Origin: Coturnix japonica
Lineage: Eukaryota; Chordata; Aves; Galliformes; Phasianidae
NCBI RefSeq assembly: GCF_001577835.2
Contig: NC_029532.1
Location: 4,154,001-4,218,000, forward strand
DNA length: 64,000 nucleotides
Direction of reading: 5' to 3'
In this document: positions 1 through 10,770 of the stretch, piece by piece
Numbering within the stretch: position 1 is the first letter of the stretch
Layout of the letters: every line of letters begins with the position of its first letter
Made by a program: the position numbers and the translations under genes
The notes under the pieces: generated by a model
What the model was told of the DNA's origin: nothing
The model's input: the letters and a program-made list of their open reading frames with translations, nothing else
Database searches by the model: none

Positions 1-155
1 GGTGCAGGATGGGGAAGGGATGGGGTCACCATCCATGGAGGTGCTTAAGGGAAGGGCAGAGGTGGTGAGGAATGGAGGGTGGTTGGGCTGGATGGTCCTC
101 GAGGTCTTTTCCAGCCTTAAGGATTCTATGATTCCATTGTGGAGCTCAGCAATAG
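1..155 (+). mobile_element. CR1 LINE, 3' end fragment
   Basis: The stretch matches the avian CR1 3' region: a 'ggtcaccatccatggaggtg' phrase, then a 'ctggatggtcctcgaggtc' phrase and a terminal 'gattctatgattcc' tail. The tail lies to the right, so the element reads on the plus strand. It is cut by the window edge and is diverged, so it is an old copy. The family is clear; the subfamily is not resolved. Confidence 0.8.
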
Positions 156-1869
156 GGGGTGTGCGGAGCAGGCAGCCACCTCCACGCGGAGCTTTTCCGT
201 TCTCATCAGTGTCCACTTCCACGCTGTAAAACCTGGGGAAATGGGTTAAGAAAGCAGCAGTTCACAGGTACAAAAGCTGCTGTGTGGGGAGGAGAAGGGG
301 GAAGGCACCGCTTTGTTGTGAGATTACAGCAGAAATAAATGAAACTGGGGGAAGATTCATGGACCAAATAGAGGTTGTGCAGAGCACACCCTGGGCTTGG
401 TCAGTCATCACAGCGGGGCTGTTGGCTTCCCCCCACCTGGGGCCAATAAAGAGCAGGGCTGATGGGAACTGACTTCAGAGATGGCTCCTTGCAGGTGTGG
501 GGCTGCTCCCTGTGCTCAGCATGGAGGCAGAGGGGAGATAAAAGCTCTCATGTCTCCCCTAGAAGGACTGGGGTGATCCCAGCAGTGCAGCCTCTCAGTG
601 GGGAGCAGAGGTGAGTGGGGTGTGCTGGGCTTTGAGCTCTGCTTTTGGGGGGGAACAGCTGGGTTGTGTTGTTTCTGTGTTTATGAAGCAGTGACTTGTT
701 GTTTCACAGACCCCCGGTGGGTTTTGCTGTGTGCTGTAGATCTGTGCGGTGCCATCACAGCCCCTGAGGTGTCAGTGCTTGGAGGTTCTGCTTTGCACTG
801 TTGGTATTTGTGTGCTGCCAGTGGCTGCTCTGTGCTCAAAGTTGCTGCTGTGCCTTTTGCTCCCTGTGCTGTCTCCTATGTCTCCAATGGTGCCTTTGGT
901 TGCAGTGCAGCCCCTGTTAACTTCCCAATGTGGGTTTCACTCGAGTGGCATCTTAACCATCAGCTCCATGTGCAGGGCATAGGAAGGCCAAATGTAAGTA
1001 ATTACCACTCAGATGCTAATTACCTGCACTGGGCCCAAACCCAAAGCACCAAACGCTGCTCACAGGAGTTGCTGTCTGGACTGCACAGCCCCTATAGCTC
1101 TGCTGCTGTTCTCTGCTCACAGCATTGCTCAGACATCTGCTCACACGTGCACATCCCTAAATGTGTTTCTATTCGTCCCTATCTGAGCTGGGTTGGTGTG
1201 ATGGGGGCACCTGGCTCGGGGCTGTGGGTCCTTTGGGTTGAGCAGAGCACAGAGCTGATGGGTGTGCAGTGATGTCCCTATGTGCAGCTGCTGCCCTGGG
1301 CCTGGCAGTGGTTGGGCTGTGGGTTATGGCACTCAGTACAATGTGTGACACCCTACTGAGCACCTGAAAAGTCTAATGAGCCCCCAAACAGCACCGCAGG
1401 GCTCTGCTGAGCTGTAGGACACAGCATGGCCCTGAGTGAATAGGGAATGGATGGGATGTGAGGCCCGTTAGCATCTCTCTGGGAGGGGGGGGTGACCCAT
1501 GACTCCCCAAACTGAGGGGGCTCAGCACAAAACCACAGCCCTTAGTCCTAAGAATAGGATCCTCCTGCATCTTTGATCCATCCCAGCTCCCACCCAGAGC
1601 CCTAAACTACCCCTGCTTGGTCACAGGCTGCGAGGAGATGGGATGCCAAAGGGTTTGGGTTGTCACACTCGTTTGCCCCCAGCCGTGGCTGCGTGGCACC
1701 ATAGGGCAGAACTGGGGGGTGTCAGGGTGGGATGTCCTGGACTTCGGTGTCACACTGAGCTCAGCATCGCACTATGGTGTGGGTTATGGAGGGGTGGAAC
1801 TGTTTGGAGCCCGGAGGTGGGGGGGGGTTACGGCTGTCGGGGTTCAGCCTTCCTGTCACCTCCCTGCCA
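156..1869. other. Gene-free stretch left of IER5L
   Basis: No recognised gene. Several reading frames stay open (for example on the plus strand from about 598 to 1272), but their translations are rich in Cys, Trp and Ser, have no domain, and look like chance openings in GC-rich DNA. From human synteny the next gene beyond this side should be PTPA. I see none of its coding sequence here. A pair of homeodomain cores is listed separately. Confidence 0.5.
999..1024. promoter_or_regulatory. Paired TAATTACC homeodomain-type cores
   Basis: Two identical TAATTACC octamers start at 999 and 1017, an 18-bp direct spacing. TAATTA is the classic homeodomain core. Whether the pair is functional is inference. 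The same octamer recurs at 36203 in a candidate enhancer. Confidence 0.3.
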
Positions 1870-1965
1870 GCCCGAGCGCTTCTGCCATCATGATTAATTT
1901 ATCAGGTGCTTATGAATATGCAGATGAGGTGCCGGTTTCCAGGCTCTGCTTTCAGGAGAGGCTGT
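1870..1965. promoter_or_regulatory. Candidate conserved non-coding element
   Basis: A locally AT-rich, non-repetitive block (around 'catgattaatttatcaggtg') stands out inside GC-rich DNA. It holds homeodomain-like ATTAAT and GATA-type TTATC cores. It lies about 1.3 kb beyond the probable 3' end of IER5L. The composition and motif density suggest an enhancer; conservation has not been tested. Confidence 0.3.
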
Positions 1966-3239
1966 GATGGGTTTTCTGCTGCTGCCGCCTCTTCAGCACA
2001 GAGATGTCATGTACCGAGGCTGGGGATAAATAAGTACCGGACAGTGTCGGGGTCGCGGAGCTCTGCGGAGCTCGGAGTTCTGCTCGTTCCCCTCTGTCGG
2101 GTATTTCACCCCATGGGGACGTGGGTAGACTCTCACCAGCTGCTTATCTGTCCTACGGGGATGCTTTTGTCCATTCCAGGCTTTAAAATTGCGATGGGAA
2201 CCCCGGAAAGTTCACAGATTGAACGGGGCTGTGTGGGTGATGCTCCGTGTCCTGCAGGGAACCCCAATGGCCAGAGATGGGGGAGCGAGGCGACGCGAGG
2301 ATCTGGTGCCCGGTGGGCGCAGCCTCGTCCCCTCCGTCTGTGCGGGGTGTGGGTGGGGGATGCGGGGCTTCGGGCTTTGCTGACCCATCTCCATCCGCAG
2401 GCAGAGCCCCCCGACGCGCTGTTGGCGATGCTCACACTGACGGTGCGACCCGCTGACCCCGGGGGTCTTTTCCCAGCCGTTCTGATGGCAGGTGCGGTAC
2501 CGGAGCCCCCGGCCCTTCTCCACCCGCTGTGGGCTCCCACGGACAGAAGCCCCTTCCCTGCCCCGCACTAAGGTCGGGGCCGCCCCCCGCCTCCCCCCGG
2601 GCGCTGCGGGGCGCGCTGCGGGCACCAGGGGGCGCGGTGGGCGCAGAGAGACGGAGTGGGGGGGTGTTGTGCTCCCTGCTCAGCTCCAAAGCACCCCCAG
2701 TCCATAACCCAATATTGGCTGGTCCTTCCCCCCCACTTTCTCGTCTCCTGGAGAGGGAAAAGAGCGCAGGTTTGAGGGGCCTGCGGGTGTTCGTGTGCAT
2801 GTACGGGGGGGTGGGGAGGGATGGGAGCTGCGAGCGTTTTGCACGGGATTTTGAGAGATCTTGACGGTAATTGGCGCATCCCGCGGTCAGCGCGGGGGTG
2901 GGACGGGAGAGCCCGCGGCTTTCATTCATTTGGTTTGAAGGAGTATTGGGGGGGAAGAGAAACACACGTAAAAAAGAGGGGGGGGTGAATAAAGGGGGGG
3001 AGGAGAACCCACCACCCACACGCACCACCCAGCGGCACCGCGCGGGGATAACAAACTCCAACTCCAAAAACTTCCCGAGCGCATCGAGGAACCCGCAGAG
3101 GTTCGGGATGGGGGAAGCGGGGGGACCCCAAACCCAGCGAGGGGCTCTGAGGGATGAGGGGGGTCCCAGGAAGGGGATAAGGGGGATCTATGGGGGTGGA
3201 CGGAGGGGGCTGCGGGGTGCTGAGGCAAGTGAGGGCGCA
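1966..3239. other. GC-rich, CpG-rich flank, no gene recognised
   Basis: GC-rich with many CpGs and long G runs (for example 2640-2660, 2805-2820, 2947-3000 and 3115-3210). Overlapping reading frames on both strands are Pro, Arg and Gly rich, as expected from composition alone, and no domain is seen. It is the left part of the CpG-rich domain around IER5L. Confidence 0.4.
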
Positions 3240-3258
3240 GCAAGTTGATAAGCGACTT

Positions 3259-3264
3259 TTTATT
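3259..3264 (-). terminator. IER5L: Distal poly(A) signal of IER5L
   Basis: TTTATT on the plus strand is AATAAA on the minus strand, followed by a run of A and then GC-rich DNA. It is the last canonical signal before the sequence becomes G-rich, so it is the likely end of the long mRNA form, with cleavage near 3240. Confidence 0.5.
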
Positions 3265-4191
3265 AAGATTATAAATTTCTCACCAAATCTGAACAGTTTT
3301 AGCCGGTGATTTACAATTCCGTCTGCACCAAAATACAGCTTACAAACAAAGGGAAGAATCAGCATCGTCAGAATAACAGGAGACAACGGGAGGGATAAAA
3401 AAAAGGAGGAAAGCAAAGGAACAAAAAACCCCGAACCGAACCCCAACACGACGCCCTCAGTTACACACAGTGACGGTCCCGTGAAGTTGGAGTGGGCTGA
3501 AACACACACATATGGGGGGGGGGGGAGACCAGAAAACCCACCTTTTTACAACAAAAGGGTTTTTCTTTCCAAATAAACAAAATAGAAGAAACATTCTTAG
3601 GAACCAAACGAGGTTACAGGAGCCGAATCTCCTCCCAAAGCGCGTTGGGTTTGCGGTGCTGGAAGGCCGATAACACGAGAGTTGAACTTAAGGAAAGAAG
3701 CGGGGAGGGGGCGGCCCCGCTTTTCGTTCCCCTCGCTCCTGTGACCCCATAACCCCGCAGCAGCGCTGGGGAGGGGTTGGAGTCACATCGCACGCGTTTC
3801 TATGGGGGGAAGGAGGGAATTGGGGGGGGGGGAGGTGGAAGGAAACAAAGTTGAAATGTTTTCATTTCTCCCTCTTTCTTTTTTCCTCTCTCCCGTATCT
3901 CTCATAGAGCCGCACAATGAGGAGCTGCCGGGGGGTCCCGGAGTGTCCCCCCGCCACCGCCCGGTTCTCACGTGGCCCCGCGGCCGCCCCGGGCGGACAC
4001 AAAGAGGATTCATTCTGCTTCGGGGGTGGCATTTTTCTGTTTGGCTTTTAATTATCACCATCTCCCCCCCCCCTCCCCTTATTTCCCACCCCCCCTTTTT
4101 TTCCTCCTCCCCGTTTGTTTGCTGCTTAATTACTATTAATTCTTTTCTCTCTCTCTGTAAAAATAAACTCCCAACATTTAGATTTTGTGTC

Positions 4192-4197
4192 TTTATT
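4192..4197 (-). terminator. IER5L: Proximal poly(A) signal of IER5L
   Basis: AATAAA on the minus strand, about 220 nt after the stop, in an AT-rich setting (4170-4215) with a GT-containing stretch downstream in the transcript. It could give a short 3' UTR isoform. Use of one or both signals is unknown. Confidence 0.45.
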
Positions 4198-4418
4198 GTA
4201 CAATTTATAAAACATCGCGCTGCCCACCCGCCCCCCTCCCTGCTCCCCCCCCCCCGCTCCCCCCCCCCGCCCCTCTCCCCCACTCCCCATCCCCCTCCTT
4301 TGTTTCTGGGTGTCCCCCCCCTCTTCCCTTTTCCCCCACCCCATCCCAGAGCTCCGCACACCGCGGTCCCCCCCCCAAACCCCGCACCCCTCTCTCTCCC
4401 TCCGCTCCCCTCTCGGCT

Positions 4419-6061
<1,643 letters not shown>

Positions 6062-6079
6062 GCGCGGAGCCGGCTGCGC

Positions 6080-6149
6080 CCCGCCCACCCCCAGGGAGGA
6101 ACCAATAGGAAAGGGAAAGGTGAGATGACGGGCGGGTGTGGGAGCCAAT
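6080..6149. promoter_or_regulatory. IER5L: Inverted CCAAT boxes and GC boxes upstream of the TATA box
   Basis: CCAAT at 6102-6106 and 6145-6149 on the plus strand (inverted relative to IER5L) are NF-Y sites at about -70 and -115 from the predicted start. GC boxes of the Sp1 type lie at 6080-6092 and 6129-6135. A TGACG half-CRE lies at 6126-6130. Together they make a compact, symmetric promoter that could fire in both directions. Confidence 0.6.
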
Positions 6150-6171
6150 AGGAGCGAGGCGGGCGCTGAGC

Positions 6172-6205
6172 GCTGTTTAAATGCGGGGCGTGGGCTCAGG
6201 TGAGC
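6172..6205 (+). promoter_or_regulatory. Possible divergent start with an early splice donor
   Basis: On the plus strand an AT-rich TTTAAAT (6175-6181) is followed by CAG|GTGAGC (6198-6206), a near-ideal 5' splice site. This suggests a divergent transcript facing away from IER5L. Human has a divergent lncRNA, IER5L-AS1, at this place. No RNA evidence is available here. Confidence 0.3.
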
Positions 6206-6604
6206 GGGGCGGTGCTGTGGGTCCCGGTCCTGGTACCGATCCCGGTCCGGCGGTACCCACAGCACACATCCGTGTTCTCCGGTGCTGACCGCCGTGTGCA
6301 GCCCCCCAGCTCCGTGCTCAGCCCCATTCTGCACGCTCTGATCCTTGGGACTGGCTCCAATCTCGCTGTTTTTTTACCCCAAATCGGGTGCGGGGCAACG
6401 TGTGGGGCGTGGCTAATTAAGGGCTGCTCATTAAGGGCTCCTTCCTGCTCTGCTTTATAGGGCCGTGCTCTATGGAGCATCCTATGGGGGCTGTGTGTGT
6501 GTATGGGGTGATGTTGGTACTGGGGGTCACTGAGCAGTGATGGGTTGTTGGTTCCCCCCTAAGCTCAGAGCTGATGTGGGTCCTGGGGTCGGGGGGGGCT
6601 CATT

Positions 6605-6960
6605 GACCTCATTGCAGCCTTTCAATACCTGAAGGGAACTTACACCCAGGAGGGGAGTAAACTCTTGGAAAGGGCTGACAATAGCAGGACACGGGGAAAT
6701 GGTTTGAAGTTAAAAGAGGGAAGATTTAGGTTGGATGTTAGGGGGAAGTTCTTCACTAGGAGAGTGGTTAGGCCCTGGAACAGGCTGCCCAGGGAGGTTG
6801 TGGATGCCCCGTCCTTGGAGGTGTTCAAGGCCAGGTTGGACGGGGCCCTGGGCAACCTGATCTAGTAAAGGTGTATGTTTGGTGGCCCTGCCAGGCAGGG
6901 GGTTGGAACTACATGATCCTTGAGGTCCCTTCCAACCCGGGTCATTCTGTGATTCTGTGG
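6605..6960 (+). mobile_element. CR1 LINE, 5'-truncated, well preserved
   Basis: The last 86 codons of CR1 ORF2 are open from 6605 to a stop at 6863-6865 ([11 protein letters not shown], then FFTRRVVRPWNRLPREVV, ending GALGNLI). A short 3' UTR follows, ending in ATTCTGTG ATTCTGTG at about 6943-6959. The 5' truncation is typical of CR1 insertion. The undamaged frame and clean tail suggest a fairly young copy. It shares subfamily-specific sequence with the inverted copy at 60.7 kb. Confidence 0.95.
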
Positions 6961-8449
6961 GCTCATTGTGGGGTGGCAGGAAGGCTGTGAGCCCCATTGC
7001 TCATAGTGCTGGAGTGCCAGCCTGCAGATCCTCTGTTCTGGGGTTGTTGGGGTAGTGGTGGGTCCCTATCACTACTTGGAGCTGGGGGGGCTGTGCTGCC
7101 CTGCTGGGCTCAGCTGTGGGGGTGGTGGGTTAAATGGGAGCAATGAAGGTGGGTTCTCCCCATAGAGACCCCCAGCTGGTTCTAATCCTCACTTATAGGC
7201 TCCCTTCACCCACTGCTCTCAGCTGTGTGGGATGGGCTGAGTGACAGCGAGCATCGCTGACCTTCACTTGGATCCTCTTGTTTTCCTGACCTGTAAAAGG
7301 AAGAATAATCACTGTCCTACCCAGAGTGTGGCTGTAGCTGAAGGCTGTTCTGGTGAGCATTGTATCATCCTGCTCCCCATCCTGCCCTGCCTTGGGTTTG
7401 CAGTGGGATGCTGCACGGTGTTGGTCCTTGTTTTAACCATTGGTTAGCCCTGCAGGTTGTGGGTTTGATGGAAGGGTCGGGGCTCTGTGTGCTGCTGTGC
7501 TATGTTTATAAGGTGCAGGGGGCTGTGCAGTGTCATGGGCCATCCTGGTGCACGAGGTGCTGCTGCCTCTACCTGCATGCAAAGTTCCCTCTGCAGCAGC
7601 AGCCTGAGAAAGCTTTGTGCCACCAGAAAACCCAAGAGCTCAGTAGAAGCCTCGAAGAGATGAAGATGGAATTAAAACCTTAATCTTATTTACATTCAGA
7701 GTAATTAATATACAAGCTATAAAACAGGGGCCCAATCCTCTGGCTGGCTGCTGGGTGCTGCTGGCGAACTGGCTGTGCCTGCAGGCTGCCTCCTCCCCGG
7801 CTGGCTCTGCTGGCATTGCGTTCTGTTTGCAGGCACGGTGGCTTTAATCCTGGAGCTGGGATGGGCTGCGTGCTGTGAAAGCTGCCCCAGTTTGGCCCGT
7901 GGACTCTAAAATCTGCTGGAGACATGAGAACGGCTGATACCTGTCTCAGCACATGGCTGTAAGCTCTGCTTTTTTTTGAAAGGATAACAAGTCTTGCATG
8001 TTTTCTGTCTCTGCAGCAGCAGCAAGCTGGGGCAGGATGGGTTTGTTCAGAGCTTGCCTTTCCCAGGAGAATCACAGAGTCCTGTCCAGCATCGCCAGCC
8101 CCTGGTCTCAGCTGGGCTTTGTGTGTCCTTCCCATGGGAAAGGGCCCCGAGAACCCTCCTGCTGAAGGTCTGACACCACCTCGGTTCCATGTCATTGCAG
8201 CTTCACCCACGGAGCACCAGCACTCCTCCAATGGGCAGGAGGATGGGCTCAGGTTTTGCTGTCTGGGGGGCTGTAGCTGTGTGTTTCCCTGCACACGTGC
8301 TGCCGGTCCTGGGTTAATGGCAGGCTGGCCCAGGATGGGGATGGCACAGCTGGACCACGGCTGCTCCAGCCCCACTCACATCCCAGTGCCAGCACTGCTC
8401 CTGTGGCTGTCGATCCTACAGCAGGTTCCAGCAGCAACCTGGCGGACCG
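6961..8449. other. Gene-free stretch
   Basis: No gene recognised. An AT-rich island at 7660-7725 ('gagtaattaatatacaagc') is the only compositional feature. Open frames on both strands give low-complexity Cys, Trp and Pro rich translations with no domain. Confidence 0.45.
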
Positions 8450-8720
8450 CTGCTCTCAGCTGCAGAGTAAACAAGCTGGCAAGAGAAACCATTTTGCTTC
8501 AGCTAGTAGGAGAAACCCTTTTTAGGTAGCACTTCCAACTGGCAAGGCTCTCCTTCATTAACCCCCTCCTTCCCTTCCCAATGAAACGTGAAAGTTGCAG
8601 CAATCAGAGATCAGGCGCTGGCTGGTGCGTCTTTGCCACCTAAAGCTATGAACACAGACACGAATTTGCTGCTTGATCTTGTAATTTCAGTGCAATTAGA
8701 CTAGATGCTGTAGAGCAATT
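8450..8720. promoter_or_regulatory. Candidate conserved non-coding element
   Basis: A non-repetitive, CpG-poor, AT-balanced block with AAACAAG, AATTAG and TTAATGAAG-like cores on one strand or the other. It is distinguished from its surroundings only by composition and motif content, so the evidence is weak. Confidence 0.22.
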
Positions 8721-10285
8721 TCCCCTTGAGCCTCAGAGTCCTGAGCCTGGCCATTACTGAGCTCCTCTCAATCAAGGAAACATTTGGGTATTGGCTGAAA
8801 TGCGGGTTTTTTGGGTGCACCTGGAACCTGAATCCCTGGAGACGCGTCTGTGAGATGGAGCTGTGGGTGCCTGGCATGTCTGAAAAGGAGCCTGCTTTTC
8901 AGGCTTGCTTATTACAAGCCAGGCACCCAAAGCTGGTGGGAAGACAAGCCAGAACAAGGCTGCAGGCCGGGTTCTGGGAGCAAGGCTGGCCGCTGCCGCC
9001 CCATCCCCTGTGCTGGGTTTTAACTGCAAAGTGTTTAATGCCTCCCAAGCGCTACTGCAGTACAGGGCATAGAAACAATGCTCGGAACTCTGATCTGAGC
9101 CTTCACAGGTTTGCTTCCTTCATTTCTCCTACCCAGGTACCACACATCATGCCCTGGACGTGGCCTGTGCTGCTGGTTTTATAGCCTACGTGTCTGTGCT
9201 GCTGGCTTGCTGTTCCCACAGCTTGGTCTGTATTAGCTGATCTATCTATTCCTTGCTGGTGGAAATGAGCTGCTGACAGTGTGAGCAGAGCTGAGGCTGT
9301 TTGTGGGAAGGCTCAGCATCCTTTTAGGTCTTGGTGCTGTTTGCTCATGCACCCAGACCTGCAGGGTGATGCTCTGCAGCGATGGCATTGTGTTGTTTCT
9401 GGTGCAGGTACACATTGCAGAATGTGGGTTCCCTATAAAACCACTGCAGGATGCTGAAGCCGTGAGATGAGCTGCTGTAAGTGTAGGAGCTGCCATTTTG
9501 GGAAGGGGAGGATGAAGTGTGCATTCAACCCCTCCAGTGAGCACTTTGGGCTGGGAGCTTTCATAGACCCAGGGCTTTCTTTCTGCCTGGGAAAGGTGTC
9601 TCTGGCCCCTGGTTTGGCTGTGTGTCGGGCTCCCTCCCTATGCTGGTGTTTGGTTTGTAGGTGGATTGTCCCAGGGAAAATGCAAGAGAAGATCCCTCCA
9701 ATTTTTCTGCTTCAAGTGGGAGCAGGTCCCTGCTGTGGGTTCTGCTGGAGGCTGTGGATATCTCCACCAGTTCCTTGGAGAGAGCTGGTCTGTGCTGGGG
9801 GCTCTGTAGGCAACTGGTGGTGATGGACCATGTACCCTTGGCTTCCCAGAGCTGCTTTGGGAACTCGCCGCTGCTGCCACCCCAGAGCATCTCTTCCATG
9901 CGGAATGAGGTGTCCCTGGGCTCTCTGCTGGGCTGTGGTACCTGATAGTGACCTTGTTTAATTGCTGAGGGTTGGTCCCTGGGCTCGGTCTGAGCCCACG
10001 TTCCAGCTCTAGCAGCAGCTGTGTTGGACTGTGCTCTAACTGCGAAGCCTCCAGCATGAATGAGGGTCAGCTCCTGCAGTTCCACACCCACCCTGTCCTG
10101 GTGGCTTAAAGGTGCCAACCTGCCTGTCCCACTGTGCAGGCAGTGCGAGAGCATCCAGCACAGCTGGTCCTTTCCTGTTCCCCTGCTTGCCCAGCCAGCA
10201 CGGAGAGCATTCGGGGCAGCTGGGTTGAGCAAAAATCACATTAAAGTTGGAGCTGCAGCTCAGTCTGGGTGCCGGGATGGAATCC
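8721..10285. other. Gene-free stretch
   Basis: I see no gene, repeat or strong motif. The sequence is TG/CA rich with few CpGs, the usual look of methylated intergenic or intronic avian DNA. Confidence 0.4.
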
Positions 10286-10770
10286 TCATGGGCTCCTGGA
10301 CCTGGCTATGGTGCGGTCCCTCTCCTCTTTAAAAGTGACCTGAAGGACGCACAGCCGGCGCTGCTCCGAAGCGGTGAATAGCTGCGATGTAATGGCAGCT
10401 TTCCCCCTGCGGAGCCCTTTCTGCCGGGTAGGAGCGTGGCCTTGCCCTGGCCGGAGCCAGATGCACAACAGTCCGTGGCAGGGAGCGATGCGCTGGGGGA
10501 TGCCGGGACTCGTAGTCTGGGGACGGCGGGGTCCCCGCTGTCACTCGTGGCTGGGGCGGGGGGACCCGGAGGGGATGTGCGGGCTCTGGGAGGAGCCAGC
10601 GTCTTCACCCACTTTGTTGTTAAATACCTTAAAGGAGCAGTGGCTGTGCCCGAGCGAGCTCCCTAGCGGAGCCGCTCAACCCGGGCTGTGGGCTTTTTAA
10701 AGATAAAAATCGCTCGCGTGGCCTTTGGGATTAACGAGCTCGGTAACTCCTTCGGTGCCTGGGCGCTGGC
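10286..10770. promoter_or_regulatory. CpG-rich promoter-like block
   Basis: An abrupt rise in CpG and GC in otherwise CpG-poor DNA, with a ZNF143-type site in its middle (10499-10517), GC boxes (10553-10570) and two TTTAAA segments (10328-10333, 10696-10701). CpG islands of this kind usually mark transcription starts. No recognised first exon is attached, so it may serve a lncRNA such as those found in the human interval. Direction is unresolved. Confidence 0.5.
10499..10517 (-). promoter_or_regulatory. ZNF143/THAP11 (SBS-type) binding site
   Basis: The minus strand reads GACTACGAGTCCCGGCATC. This matches the known ACTACAATTCCCAGCATGC promoter motif at the ACTAC, TCCC and GCAT cores. The motif is found almost only at CpG-island promoters. 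Confidence 0.55.

Larger units (their letters stand above)
3240..4418 (-). other. IER5L: Probable IER5L 3' UTR
   Basis: This follows the IER5L stop codon on the minus strand. Two AATAAA signals are present, and the distal one (3259-3264) would give a 3' UTR of about 1.18 kb. With the predicted start near 6030 the transcript would be about 2.8 kb, close to the human IER5L mRNA as I remember it. The first 350 nt after the stop are extremely G-rich in the transcript; the last 500 nt are AT-richer and more complex. The extent is inferred from poly(A) signals only. Confidence 0.55.

Noticed and set aside
598-1272. 224-codon plus-strand open frame
   Set aside because: Cys/Trp/Ser-rich composition, no domain or family similarity recognised, no codon-usage support.
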